Source of the DNA: Endomicrobium sp.
GTDB lineage: Bacteria > Elusimicrobiota > Endomicrobiia > Endomicrobiales > Endomicrobiaceae
Assembly (NCBI GenBank): GCA_031290575.1
Contig: JAITNH010000006.1
Location: 1-64,000 of the forward strand
Length of the DNA: 64,000 nt
Reading direction: 5' to 3'
Shown here one piece after another: positions 45,901 through 54,613 of this stretch. A program made the position numbers and the translations under genes. The notes below the pieces were generated by a model that had not been told where the DNA came from, made no database searches, and worked only from the letters and a program-made list of their open reading frames with translations. How positions within the stretch are numbered: the stretch's first letter is position 1; each line of letters opens with the position of its first letter.

Positions 45901-46002
45901 GTATCTTTTTGCGAGTCTATAAGTCTTACCGGATCCAGCCGATGCTTGAACTGAAATTATCTGAACTTTATTTTCATAAGTTTTGCTAGTGTTTATTAAC
46001 AT
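42919..46002 (-). CDS. addA: AddA-like UvrD-family helicase-nuclease subunit
   Basis: The 1027-residue protein carries all UvrD/RecB superfamily 1 helicase motifs: Walker A VQASAGSGKTYRLAKRY near residue 18, Walker B FLIDEFQDTS near 370, VGDVKQAIYAFRDGRPELF near 400, MTIHKSKGLQFPVVIIP near 730 and LYVSMTRAKYELY near 810. The C-terminal RecB-like nuclease motif is IIILDFKSSNYDK then QLKNYA. With AddB it unwinds and resects DNA ends. It follows smpB by 7 bp and overlaps addB by one base. No strong ribosome site precedes the ATG at 46002. Confidence 0.92.
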   Translation of the reverse strand: MLINTSKTYENKVQIISVQASAGSGKTYRLAKRYLYLLLSNDDSVCIKNIIAVTFTNKAAVEMKYRVINYLKIAALHLDTGEIFNNLKLTKDKISKKSAFILEEIFKYYDNFNISTIDSFKNHVLKSCAINMNISPNFIIKHDYSDILLFSLETFLKKAQTSERLKKITSRYLYQYLIKDLNWFPINNIYNEIEKIFKKSANTGKNVFVSKQFDFRYELVMRAKIIIDKLNKFSTFLPKLKISYHYSRAIKTVLNGGIKLFLSMNIPTTFACEFLKYKKDTEISIMANDLWCEINTEIQSLCDFYIENYYNIYSEIYLKVMAEFNEQSNRNGIIFLNEINKKIVDFFNKNNTSIPSVYYRLSEKYKHFLIDEFQDTSIVQWTGLKKFLEESLANDGTFFYVGDVKQAIYAFRDGRPELFDEAPNEFLSANTNRQYLKQNFRSGKYIVDFNNNIFSKENIENFLNKVYENKNINCDFSKFVEAYIYSKQESIKEHNYGYVEINIINKICKNEIEEVKQKFMNFVFQILKRFSAQNIAVLCRTNNEIVTVSSWLLEGAIEIESSQILNIKNNNIIKQIISFLRFINSPIDTLSFASFIIGDIFSKTSGIKNSELEKFIFIYKNNNKSGSLCKIFSDKYKDLWSECFESFFIKAEFMPVYELTLVVLEKFKITSNFHDSKVFIMCFLELIKEFEIQDSGLKNFLEHFNRLKDENDSLHIKKVFGNGIKVMTIHKSKGLQFPVVIIPFLKFSKTTSENPYFDDSEEKIKLLNISKNIAKFSRKAKEIYDNSKLRELLSELNILYVSMTRAKYELYAIVPQKSDHSNNEAITLFLNKNLISGTKQKYNLNNVVNNNFVLDNFDSNYKDIHKYFTSRKKTKIDTNDRKIKGTILHFALSKIISLKDTNIKHTIYNITNITKKKFYTNDVSFIGKKLEKLFTCKKVLRMFLYNENKIYNEKEIINSLGESFRIDKLIIDNEKIIILDFKSSNYDKIKIKNQLKNYAIFISEIYPYKKISTYIIDIEQTSCLRIL

Positions 46003-46009
46003 ATATATT

Positions 46010-46456
46010 TTATTCTTTTGCCATTTCTCTTGTAATATCTCTTTTTTTTATAGCTTCCCTTTTGTTATATGTTTTTTTGCCTTTTGCTAAGCCTATGAGT
46101 AATTTAATTTTATTTTTATTTCTTATATAGATTTCTAAAGGAATAAGAGTAAAACCTTTTTCTTTAACTTTTGTCTTCATTTTATTGATTTCAGATTTAT
46201 GCATTAAAAGTTTGCGTTTCTTTTTTGCGTCGTATTCTGCAATATGCGTAGATATTTGTTTATAAGGAGTTATAAAAATATTTTCAACGAAAACTTCTCC
46301 GTTTGAGAATCTAATAACAGCATCTATAAGACTTACCTTAGATTGTCTTATAGATTTGACTTCATAACCAGACAATATAATCCCTGTTTCTAATTTTTCA
46401 AGAATTTCATAATTGTAATAAGCCTTTCTATTTGACGCAAATACTTTTTTATCCAT
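46010..46456 (-). CDS. smpB: SsrA-binding protein SmpB
   Basis: The 148-residue protein matches SmpB from VFASNRKAYYNYEILEKLETGIILSGYEVKSIR (first 20 residues diagnostic) through KVSLIDAVI to the basic C-terminal tail KRDITREMAKE. It carries tmRNA to stalled ribosomes. The tmRNA gene itself was not found in this window. No Shine-Dalgarno sequence lies near the ATG, but TATAAC lies 8-13 nt upstream, so this mRNA could also be nearly leaderless. It heads smpB-addA-addB. Confidence 0.94.
   Translation of the reverse strand: MDKKVFASNRKAYYNYEILEKLETGIILSGYEVKSIRQSKVSLIDAVIRFSNGEVFVENIFITPYKQISTHIAEYDAKKKRKLLMHKSEINKMKTKVKEKGFTLIPLEIYIRNKNKIKLLIGLAKGKKTYNKREAIKKRDITREMAKE
46322..46355. repeat. 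Inverted repeat with 11-bp arms inside smpB
   Basis: ATCTATAAGAC (46322-46332), a 12-nt loop, then GTCTTATAGAT (46345-46355). It encodes KSIRQSKVSLIDA, a conserved SmpB segment, without an insertion. Confidence 0.85.
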
Positions 46457-47687
46457 ACTGTGTTATATTTACCCTTTTTTGAATTCATCTCATATTAATA
46501 ATATATTTAAAAAAAATTATTGTAAAATACTTTCATCATTACTTTTTGTTTTTTTATACTGTTTCTCAATTTGTTTTAAATTTTCAAGTGATTCTCTATA
46601 ATTGATTTAAAAGATCTTGCTGTCTATGAAATATAAATATCGAAGCTAATTCTTATTCTATGTAGAATTCGTAAGATAAAATCAATGTATTTTCAAATTT
46701 CAAGAATACCCAACAAATCTAATATTTTTATGTAATTCATCATGTAAATTATTATTTTTTCTTATTTACGATGTCCGATTCAACACTCTTTCATATACAA
46801 TCCCAAATATGGACTTATTTATTTGTTTTAAGCATTAAATCAACTATAAAAACTATATTTAGACATTGTGTTGGGAGAGGGGAGGACGGGGGAGGGCATG
46901 GCGGCGACACTCGAATAGTACAAGCAAACAAAGAATTACAGTAAACTAATTGTGACTAAATGTTATATAATATTCTCGGAAAATTGCATCTTTCATGTAT
47001 GAAAATAAATTGTTCTTATTTTTACTTTTCACAAAGGTTTGGATTCAAAACAATTAATTTTTTATTATTTCATAAATTCATCCCCTATGTTTTCTTGCAT
47101 TTTAACAACAGCTCCTTATCACTCTTCGCCTTTAATATATAAATTTTATTAAAAAAATGAGTCATAGAACAAGAAATGCAGTTATTCAATTAATTTTTTA
47201 CGATTGCTATAAAGTTTTGATTTTGCTTTACAAAAGAATTATCTTTAATATCAATACTCATTTTGTAGTTTTATGAATGTCTTTAATAGTCTTTATTGCT
47301 TAATATTTTTTTTACTTATAACTTTGAATTGAATACACTGCATTTATCACAGATGATAAACTCAATATCAACACACTGAAGCAAACTGTCATATAACTGA
47401 TTGATGTGTAAAATATTTAACGCATCAATACTGCGCTAATATTTTTAATTGCCTGTAGCTTTCTTCAATTTATGTTCGAAATAATATCTTATGATAATAT
47501 ATATTTATTGTACGTGATACGTAGTGAATTAAAAGCATTTACAGAATAATCTATTGTAAGCATAATAGTCCATAATGACCACAGCATAAACTCTACTGAA
47601 GAAAACTGTTTAAATTAACACTACGACAAATATTAGTCTTTATAAAAACTTTACACAAAAAACGTCAATGATCTGATATACTGTCTT
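46457..47687. other. Gene-free spacer of about 1.2 kb
   Basis: No gene could be supported. The stretch is AT-rich with stops in all frames and one striking G-rich patch (46871-46912). I looked for a tmRNA gene, which would suit the smpB neighbourhood, and saw no conserved tmRNA ends. A 60-codon frame at 46960-47142 has no ribosome site and a non-protein-like composition. Confidence 0.55.
46873..46896 (+). other. G-quadruplex motif in a GC-rich patch
   Basis: Four G-runs, GGG-AGA-GGGG-AGGAC-GGGGG-A-GGG, fit the G3+N1-7 quadruplex rule. The patch continues as CATGGCGGCGACACTCG to about 46913. Nothing else in the window has this composition. Confidence 0.8.
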
Positions 47688-47760
47688 AGCCGACGATAGG
47701 GATCGAACCTATGACCTGCGGTTTACAAAACCGCTGCTCCACCAATTAAGCTACGTCGGC
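47688..47760 (-). tRNA. tRNA-Thr (TGT)
   Basis: The cloverleaf on the minus strand has acceptor GCCGACG / CGTCGGC, D-arm GCTT...GAGC, anticodon stem GCGGT / ACCGC with loop TTTGTAA (anticodon TGT) and T-loop TTCGATC. CCA is not encoded. It has its own strong promoter. Confidence 0.96.
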
Positions 47761-47793
47761 ATATGTTAACATAGCTGATATACATACATAGAG

Positions 47794-47822
47794 ATACTAT
47801 AAAAATCTCTTTGCAAAGTCAA
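47794..47822 (-). promoter_or_regulatory. Sigma-70 promoter for tRNA-Thr
   Basis: On the minus strand TTGACT (47817-47822), a 17-nt spacer and TAGTAT (47794-47799). The start would fall about 27 nt before the tRNA 5' end. Confidence 0.75.
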
Positions 47823-48033
47823 TTGTTTGCGTAGCTTTAAAATGTTCACGAATTTTTATTAGCCAAGATTAAATTCATTTTTTTTGATATAACAAAATAT
47901 GGCAAGTTTTTTAGTTAGTATTGTAATATATAGAGATACTTATATGTTTAAATTATCGAAAATAAATTGTTGGCAAATTTTATAATGATGGATAATAGAT
48001 TTTATATTTTAATCTAGAAGTATTAGTGGTATC

Positions 48034-48071
48034 ATAATTTTTATAATCGGTGCCTTGATTATAAAAATTAT
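48034..48071. repeat. Inverted repeat with 15-bp perfect arms, intergenic
   Basis: ATAATTTTTATAATC (48034-48048), loop GGTGCCTT, then the exact reverse complement (48057-48071). It lies about 270 bp upstream of tRNA-Thr and far from any coding end. No T-run follows directly. Confidence 0.88.
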
Positions 48072-48769
48072 AGTTTGTAATTTAATAACTTTAAAGCGCT
48101 AGATATTGCTGAACACTATTTTGATATGTAATGTTAATGTCAGTGTAAAAACAAATTTTTCCTAAGCAATTAGTTGAATTTTTGATGTTTTTATATAAGA
48201 CAAGTTTGTATAAAATACTTTAAATAAAGACAATAGTGGTTTTACATCTGCTTTGATAGAACTTTAAAAATTAAGAAAAATTAGTTTTAGGTATATAAAG
48301 TTTAGAAATAAAATTTGCTTCATATTCAAAAAATTTACAAGAAGTTAATAGTGTTTTGTTAGTTCTAATATAATCAGTGAGTGTGGTTTTATAGTTTGAT
48401 ATTGACAAGTTAACGTAATGAATTCTTATGACATATTAAATTTGATAAAGAATAGATAAGAATGTGTGAGGTATGTTATTATTATGACCGCTTAGTAGAA
48501 CATATCAAATGAGATCTATAAATTTAAAAGATGGATTTATTTGCTATTGAAAATAAATATTTAAAACTGAAACACGCAAAAAAAGGTCTTCGATAAATTC
48601 GTGGATAAGTTATATATTAAACCATGGATTATTTACAATTTGATATTTGTATCGCTTCATTAAAATATTAAAAAGTTATATTTCTTTGCGATAAATCTTA
48701 ATAATATAGCCATACTATCTTCTTAATATAAAAATTGTAAATTTTATGTATAGTAAAAATATAATAATA

Positions 48770-50023
48770 TTAACAATTCTTGAGTCTTACTAAAAATTTA
48801 TTAATGGCTTTAATTCTTTCCAAAATAGTCGGATGTGAGTATTCTAAAAATACTTTAAATTTATGTGGATATAGGTTTGACAGATTGTCCACGGATAATT
48901 TTTTTAATGCATTTAGCATAGCGTCCGGATGTTTATATGTTATTACTGCATAAGCATCGGCTTCGTATTCGTGTTTTCTTAAAAAATAGTTTAGTATCAT
49001 TGAACTTAGTATGGAAATAGGTGTATATAAGAAAGCAAAAAATATTATTCCTGCATATATAGGTTGTGTTTGCATAAGAAAAGCTTTGTAAAGCCATATC
49101 TTATTTATAAAAAGCGAAAAAACAAAAAACATTATTCCACTTGAAACAAATGAGAAAATTATATGTTTCATTAAATGTCTAAGCTTAAAATGGCCAATTT
49201 CATGAGCTATGATATTTGTTAGCTCTTCGATAGAATATTTTTGCAGAAGTGTATCAAATAAGACTATTCTACGAAATTTACCAAAACCTGTAAAAAATGC
49301 ATTTGATTTTGTAGAGCGTTTTGAGCTATCCATTATAAACACTCCTTTAATCTTAAAGTTTTCTTTGTTTATGTATTCTTCAATAGATGTCTTGAGTTCA
49401 TCGTTTTTTAAAGGACTGTATTTATTGAACAGTGGCATTATAAATACTGGAGCAATAAAATTCAATATCAACTCAAAAATAATGATAGCTATAAAAGCGT
49501 ATAACCACGCATACTTTGGAGTATTTGCGAAAAGCCATAATATTATTGAAAAGATAATGGTTTCTATGATTATCGTTATAAACAATGACTTTAAAAAGTC
49601 CATAATAAAAGTTTTTAGATTCATTTTGTTGAAGCCAAATTTTTCTTCTATAATGAATATAGAATATGCAGAAAAAGGTAGTTTAATGATCTCAATCATT
49701 AAAAGAAGGATACATATAAAAATAAGACCTGTGACAATAAATCCAAAACCAAAAAATTTAGCAATTTCATTTATATAATTAAATCCACCTGAAATTATAA
49801 AAACAATCTGTATTATTAATATAAAAGTTGATGAAACTAGAGATAAATTTGTGGTTGCCTTAAGGTAAAGTTGTGATTTCACATATTTTTCTTTGTCAAA
49901 GTATTCAACAAATTCAAGAGGAATATCTTCTGAAATATTTTTAATATTAAGTAAATTCGCAAGTGTTCGAATAAAATACACGGTGCTTATAAACGATAAT
50001 ATTACAAGAGTATAAATATTCAT
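48770..50023 (-). CDS. M48-family membrane metalloprotease (Ste24/CAAX protease type)
   Basis: This 417-residue membrane protein has about six to seven hydrophobic segments, the zinc motif IIAHEIGHFKLRH near residue 275 and the third zinc ligand Glu in RKHEYEADAYAV near 355. N-terminal CAAX_prenyl_protease-type sequence (IDLPFSAYSIFIIEEKFGFN-like) is present. Ste24-type proteases in bacteria degrade misfolded membrane proteins; no prenylated CAAX substrate is expected. TGGAGACC precedes the ATG on the minus strand. It stands alone between two long spacers. Confidence 0.92.
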   Translation of the reverse strand: MNIYTLVILSFISTVYFIRTLANLLNIKNISEDIPLEFVEYFDKEKYVKSQLYLKATTNLSLVSSTFILIIQIVFIISGGFNYINEIAKFFGFGFIVTGLIFICILLLMIEIIKLPFSAYSIFIIEEKFGFNKMNLKTFIMDFLKSLFITIIIETIIFSIILWLFANTPKYAWLYAFIAIIIFELILNFIAPVFIMPLFNKYSPLKNDELKTSIEEYINKENFKIKGVFIMDSSKRSTKSNAFFTGFGKFRRIVLFDTLLQKYSIEELTNIIAHEIGHFKLRHLMKHIIFSFVSSGIMFFVFSLFINKIWLYKAFLMQTQPIYAGIIFFAFLYTPISILSSMILNYFLRKHEYEADAYAVITYKHPDAMLNALKKLSVDNLSNLYPHKFKVFLEYSHPTILERIKAINKFLVRLKNC

Positions 50024-50538
50024 GTTTGGTCTCCATATATGGTTTAAGCGATTAATGCAACGCTAAATATAAACGGTATTATACATGTTTAATATATTTT
50101 GCTGTCATATCTTTGTAATTCTCAAAAGTATGATAACTACTGATTAATAGAGTTTTGTACGCACTGCTTTAAAATATATATCTTCTGTATTCTATAATTT
50201 TTGAAGAAAATTGGCTATTATTATGCTAAAATATTAAATAGCACTGGAGATTTTTATGTGGGTTTTTATTTAAAAATTAAAATTGTCAGGTATAGTAAAA
50301 TATTTACTCTTATGTAGAGTGTGTGCAGAAGATGATAATAGTTTGAATTTGTATAATGGGTTAGATTATAAACTTTAAAAATTCAAAAAAAATTAGATGA
50401 GATACAGTTTACTTAATATAGTACACAATAATACTTTGTTGAGATAGTAGTGACAAATTTCTTTAAAAGTAAGAATTGTATGTGTAAAAGACATTAAAAT
50501 ATGAGTTTCATATAAAATAATAATTGAGTAAAAAACAA
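50024..50538. other. Divergent spacer M48 protease / tmk
   Basis: About 500 bp with no gene seen. It must contain the promoters of both flanking genes, but no convincing -35/-10 pair was identified. Confidence 0.5.
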
Positions 50539-51201
50539 ATGAAGAAAAAACCATATTTGTTTATTACTGTTGAGGGCGGAGAGGGTTCTGGTAAAACAAC
50601 ACAAGCTTTGCTTTTGAAAGAATATTTCGAGCAAAAGGGTTGTGAGGTATTGCTTACAAGAGAGCCCGGAGGCACAGTTTTGGCTGAATCTATAAGGGGT
50701 ATACTTCTAAATCCTAATTCGAAGGTTGTTCCCCTTAGTGAGCTTTTCTTATATGAAGCTGCAAGGGCACAGCATATGGAAGAATTTATTTTTCCTGCTT
50801 TAAAAATGGGAAAAATTGTTATTTGTGATAGATTTACAGATGCTACCGTAGCGTATCAAGGATATGGAAGGAAATTAAGCTTGTTGCTTATAAATAAACT
50901 TAATTCGCTTGCATCGTTTGGGTTAATTCCTACTTTGACAATATATCTAGATATAGCACCTGTAAAAGGTTTAGACAAGGCAAAAGAAGTAGACAAAGAA
51001 TCTTATGGTGAAACTGGTGATAGAATTGAAAGAGAATCTTTAAAATTTCATAGTGATGTAAGAAGAGGGTATCTTATCCAGGCAAAAACTTATCCTAAAA
51101 GAATAAAAGTTATCAAAACGCAAAAAACCCCTGAAAAAACACATACTTTGATAAAAAAACTATTAAATTTGGTACTTTATAAATGTTTGAAAATATTTTA
51201 G
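50539..51201 (+). CDS. tmk: Thymidylate kinase
   Basis: The protein (220 aa from the ATG at 50539) has P-loop VEGGEGSGKTTQALLL near residue 8, LLTREPGGT near 38 and DRFTDATVAYQGYGR near 94. The lid region GDRIERESLKFH lies near 150. It phosphorylates dTMP. A TTG at 50524 is an alternative start; neither has a clear ribosome site. It overlaps holB by 19 bp, a common pairing. Confidence 0.95.
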   Translation: MKKKPYLFITVEGGEGSGKTTQALLLKEYFEQKGCEVLLTREPGGTVLAESIRGILLNPNSKVVPLSELFLYEAARAQHMEEFIFPALKMGKIVICDRFTDATVAYQGYGRKLSLLLINKLNSLASFGLIPTLTIYLDIAPVKGLDKAKEVDKESYGETGDRIERESLKFHSDVRRGYLIQAKTYPKRIKVIKTQKTPEKTHTLIKKLLNLVLYKCLKIF

Positions 51202-52142
51202 GTCAGCAAAAAGTAAAAAAAATACTTTTAAATCAGATCAAAAGTGGCAGGTTAGCTCATGCTTATATTTTTGCAGGTCAGGAAGGTGTTGGCAAACGCC
51301 TTCTAGCTATTGAGCTTGCAAAAATTCTTAATTGTGCTGCAAATGATTCTTACGGAATTTATATAAATGCTTGCGGGAAATGTTTTTCATGTGAAAAAAT
51401 AGCTAAAAACCTTCATCCTGATTTGCACTTCATAGATTTTGCCAAACAAGCTATGCTTGAAGAAGATGATTTGGGAAAGCAAAAGGTATTAAAAATCGAA
51501 ACAATAAGGTATATGCAAAAAGAAATTGCAACAAAAATATATGAAGGCAGATGGAAAATTTTTATTTTAGAACCTGCTGAAAAAATGAGCATTGTAGCTG
51601 CAAACTCGCTTCTTAAAATAATTGAAGAGCCTCATGAGAATACAATGATAGTTTTAATTGCACAACATACAGATACAGTACTAAGAACGATAGTTTCACG
51701 TTCACAGACACTTTTTTTCCAGCCTTTGAAACATAATGAAATATCAACTTGGCTCATGTTAAATCATTCGTTGGATGCTACAAAAGCACACGAGATAGCT
51801 GGGTTGAGTGATGGATCTTTTTCAATTGCAAAAAAATTTGTTGACGAAAAAGTAAGAGATAATACTTCTTTTTGGTATGAATTTAAAAACAAAGATTTTT
51901 GGATTTCTGATATTTTAGAATTTTCAAAAAATGTTGCGAAGGATGGTTCTTTGAAATCTATTGATAGGATGATAGCTGAGGCAAAAGAAGATTTTAGAAG
52001 AACTCCTGAAATAATTGCCCCGATGCTTGATTTATTAAATGATGCAAGAGCACTACTTCTTCAAAACATAAGCCCTCAGACAGTTTTAGATAATTTATTT
52101 TTTGATCTGTTGGATCTGAAAAAAGCATTTGCAATATTATAA
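51183..52142 (+). CDS. holB: DNA polymerase III delta' subunit
   Basis: The 319-residue AAA+ protein has ILGQQKVKKILLNQIKSGRLAHAYIF at the start (first 20 residues diagnostic), P-loop AGQEGVGKR near residue 31, zinc cysteines CGKCFSCEKI near 60 and the sensor 1 SRSQTLFF near 175. It is part of the clamp loader with DnaX (57592). Many delta' proteins have a degenerate P-loop; here it is fairly intact, but no arginine-finger argument can be made for ATPase activity. It follows tmk by overlap and precedes ricT. Confidence 0.92.
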   Translation: MFENILGQQKVKKILLNQIKSGRLAHAYIFAGQEGVGKRLLAIELAKILNCAANDSYGIYINACGKCFSCEKIAKNLHPDLHFIDFAKQAMLEEDDLGKQKVLKIETIRYMQKEIATKIYEGRWKIFILEPAEKMSIVAANSLLKIIEEPHENTMIVLIAQHTDTVLRTIVSRSQTLFFQPLKHNEISTWLMLNHSLDATKAHEIAGLSDGSFSIAKKFVDEKVRDNTSFWYEFKNKDFWISDILEFSKNVAKDGSLKSIDRMIAEAKEDFRRTPEIIAPMLDLLNDARALLLQNISPQTVLDNLFFDLLDLKKAFAIL

Positions 52143-52211
52143 AATACTAACAACGATAATGTAATTTATGTTTTTTAAAAATAGCAGACAATGTTTAGAG
52201 GAGGTGATGTT

Positions 52212-53000
52212 ATGCCGATAGTTGTTGGCGTAATGCTTAGAAGGATTAAAGATAAAATGTATGCTGATGTTGGGAAATTTGATTTAAAATTAAATGATAA
52301 AATTATAATTGAAACAGAACATGCTGTTGAAATGGGCTTGGTGTGTGAAAAAGAAAGAAGTATACAAAAAAGTAAGACCTTCATAGGTAAGGTTTTAAGG
52401 AAGATGACAGAAGAAGATAAAAAGTGTCTTATTGAAAATGAGAAAAAAAATTTAAAAGTACATAAAATAATAATGCAAAAAAATGATGAGTATGAACTTG
52501 ATATGAAACTAACATGTGTTCAGTATACTTTTGATCGTTCAAAACTTTTCGTTTATTATACATCTGAAACAAGAATTGATTTTAGAGAACTCATTAAAGA
52601 TTTAGGGCATATTTTAAAAACAAGAATACAAATGGTTCAAATAGGTGTGAGAGATGAATCAAAGATGATTGGTGGGATAGGAACGTGTGGCCAGGTTCTT
52701 TGCTGCCAGAGTTTTTTGAAAGATTTTAATTCTGTAACTATAGATATGGCTAAAGAACAAGATTTATCTTCAAATACTGCAAAACTTTCAGGGCTTTGCG
52801 GTAGGCTTATGTGCTGTATATTTTACGAAAATGATACTTACAGAGATGTAAGAAAGAATCTTCCTGAAATAGGTTCAATAATTCTAACACCTGAGGGCAA
52901 AGCTAAACTTGCGGCAATTGATTGTATAAGAGAAAGAGTGACTGTTGATTTTGAAAGCAAAGGCTTTAAGATATTTACAATAAAACAGATAAAAAACTAA
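52212..53000 (+). CDS. ricT: PSP1-domain protein (RicT/YaaT-like)
   Basis: The 262-residue protein has the PSP1 C-terminal domain with cysteine motifs GGIGTCGQVLCCQSFL near residue 155 and LSGLCGRLMCCIFYE near 195. In B. subtilis YaaT/RicT joins RicA and RicF, binds Fe-S clusters and guides RNase Y. The holB-ricT-metG-tatD order is the same as in Firmicutes. The start at 52212 is preferred over the frame's upstream ATG because GAGGAGGTGAT is ideally spaced before it. Confidence 0.92.
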   Translation: MPIVVGVMLRRIKDKMYADVGKFDLKLNDKIIIETEHAVEMGLVCEKERSIQKSKTFIGKVLRKMTEEDKKCLIENEKKNLKVHKIIMQKNDEYELDMKLTCVQYTFDRSKLFVYYTSETRIDFRELIKDLGHILKTRIQMVQIGVRDESKMIGGIGTCGQVLCCQSFLKDFNSVTIDMAKEQDLSSNTAKLSGLCGRLMCCIFYENDTYRDVRKNLPEIGSIILTPEGKAKLAAIDCIRERVTVDFESKGFKIFTIKQIKN

Positions 53001-53017
53001 AATATTAAGGCAGGAAA

Positions 53018-54559
53018 GTGAAATTTTATATTACGACGCCTATTTACTATGTTAACGATATGCCACATATAGGACATTCTTACACAACTATAGCTGCTGA
53101 TGTTATAGCAAGATGGAAAAGATTAAATAATTATGATGTTTTTTTTCTCACAGGGACAGATGAACACGGTGCTAAAATTACTGCTGCAGCAAAAGCAAAA
53201 CATAAGACTACACAGGAATTATGTGATGAGATGAGTTCAGAATTTAAAAAATCTTGGAAACTTTTTAATATCTCTTATACGGATTTTATACGTACTACTG
53301 AACAAAGACATTTCTTTTCTGTTGAGAAAATAGTGAAAATTTTGTTTAGCAATGGTTTTGTGTTTAAAAAGAAATATGAAGGGTTATATTGTGTTGGTTG
53401 TGAGAGATTTTATGCCAAAAAGGATTTGGATAAATATGGCTGTTGCTTTTTTCATAAAACAAAGCCTGTATTGCAGTCTGAGGAGAATTATTTCTTTAAA
53501 TTGTCTTTTTTTCAAAATGCACTTTTGGAAAGAATAACTGATTATAATCATAAAGAGTACATTGGGATATATCCTGAAGAAAGAAGAAACGAAATTATAG
53601 GAAAATTAAAACTTGGCCTTGAAGATATAAGTTTTTCAAGACTTGCAATTGAATGGGGTATTCCACTCCCTTTTGATGAAAAACAAACTGTATATGTTTG
53701 GATTGATGCGTTAATAAACTATATAACAGGGGTAGGTTATGCAGGAGATGATGCAAAGTTTAAGAAATATTGGCCTGCTGATGTGCATTTAATGGCAAAA
53801 GATATTTTGTGGTTTCACTCTATAATTTGGCCAGCAATTTTGATGGGTGTTGGGCTTCCTCTTCCTAAAAAAATATATTCACATGGTTTTTTTACTTTTA
53901 GTGGAAACAAGATGTCAAAATCCTTAGGCAATATTATATCTCCAAAGGAACTTGTTGATAGGTATGGTGTTAATGCTGCAAGATATCTTGTGATTGCTAT
54001 TATACCATTTGGGCACGATGGCGATATTTCATGGCAAGGATTTACATTGAAGTATAACACTGATTTGGCAAATAACCTTGGTAATTTAGTTTCAAGAACA
54101 ATAAAAATGGCCGAAAAATATTTTAATCTTCGTGTTCCTCAAACTTTGCCCAACTTGGAGCTTGTAAATAATATTATCTCAAGTTTTAATGGAAGTTTCG
54201 TTACGAATATGGAGAGCATGCAGTTGCATAAAGCGATCACAGCAGTGCAAAATGCAATTACACTTGTAAACAGACAAATAGAGATAGATGCTCCTTGGAA
54301 ATTAACAAAAATAGACTTGGGCAAGCTTGCTTCGCATGTTTTCTCTTACTTGCAGACTATCGATATTATTGCAATATACTTATTAGCATTTATGCCCGCG
54401 TTTTCTGAAAAGATATGGCGAATAACAGGCGCAAGTGGTGATATAAATGAAATCGCAAAACAATATTTTGTAGATAATATAATTCCAGGAAAAGGATTTT
54501 CGGTTTCAAATGCTCCGCTACAAATTCCCGGAATTCTTTTTCCTCGTGTTGTTAAATAA
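53018..54559 (+). CDS. metG: Methionyl-tRNA synthetase
   Basis: A GTG start gives 513 residues of class I synthetase. The HIGH motif is NDMPHIGHSYTTIAAD near residue 11, the zinc knuckle is CVGCERF with a second CxxH pair (CFFH) near 130-150, and KMSKS is in SGNKMSKSLGN near 298. The anticodon-binding helical domain follows. The C-terminal tRNA-binding domain found in longer MetRS proteins is absent. It charges tRNA-Met. AGGAAA precedes the start. Confidence 0.96.
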   Translation: MKFYITTPIYYVNDMPHIGHSYTTIAADVIARWKRLNNYDVFFLTGTDEHGAKITAAAKAKHKTTQELCDEMSSEFKKSWKLFNISYTDFIRTTEQRHFFSVEKIVKILFSNGFVFKKKYEGLYCVGCERFYAKKDLDKYGCCFFHKTKPVLQSEENYFFKLSFFQNALLERITDYNHKEYIGIYPEERRNEIIGKLKLGLEDISFSRLAIEWGIPLPFDEKQTVYVWIDALINYITGVGYAGDDAKFKKYWPADVHLMAKDILWFHSIIWPAILMGVGLPLPKKIYSHGFFTFSGNKMSKSLGNIISPKELVDRYGVNAARYLVIAIIPFGHDGDISWQGFTLKYNTDLANNLGNLVSRTIKMAEKYFNLRVPQTLPNLELVNNIISSFNGSFVTNMESMQLHKAITAVQNAITLVNRQIEIDAPWKLTKIDLGKLASHVFSYLQTIDIIAIYLLAFMPAFSEKIWRITGASGDINEIAKQYFVDNIIPGKGFSVSNAPLQIPGILFPRVVK

Positions 54560-54613
54560 CATTATGTTTTACTTGAACTTACAAAATATAGATTTTAGCA
54601 TAAAAGAAAAAAA

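Larger units (their letters stand above)
47761..48769. other. Gene-free spacer of about 1 kb
   Basis: Besides the tRNA-Thr promoter and one strong hairpin (48034-48071), no gene, RNA or recognisable remnant was seen. All frames are closed by frequent stops. Confidence 0.6.

Noticed and set aside
46457-47687. tmRNA gene near smpB
   Set aside because: The conserved tRNA-like ends and tag reading frame of tmRNA could not be found on either strand.
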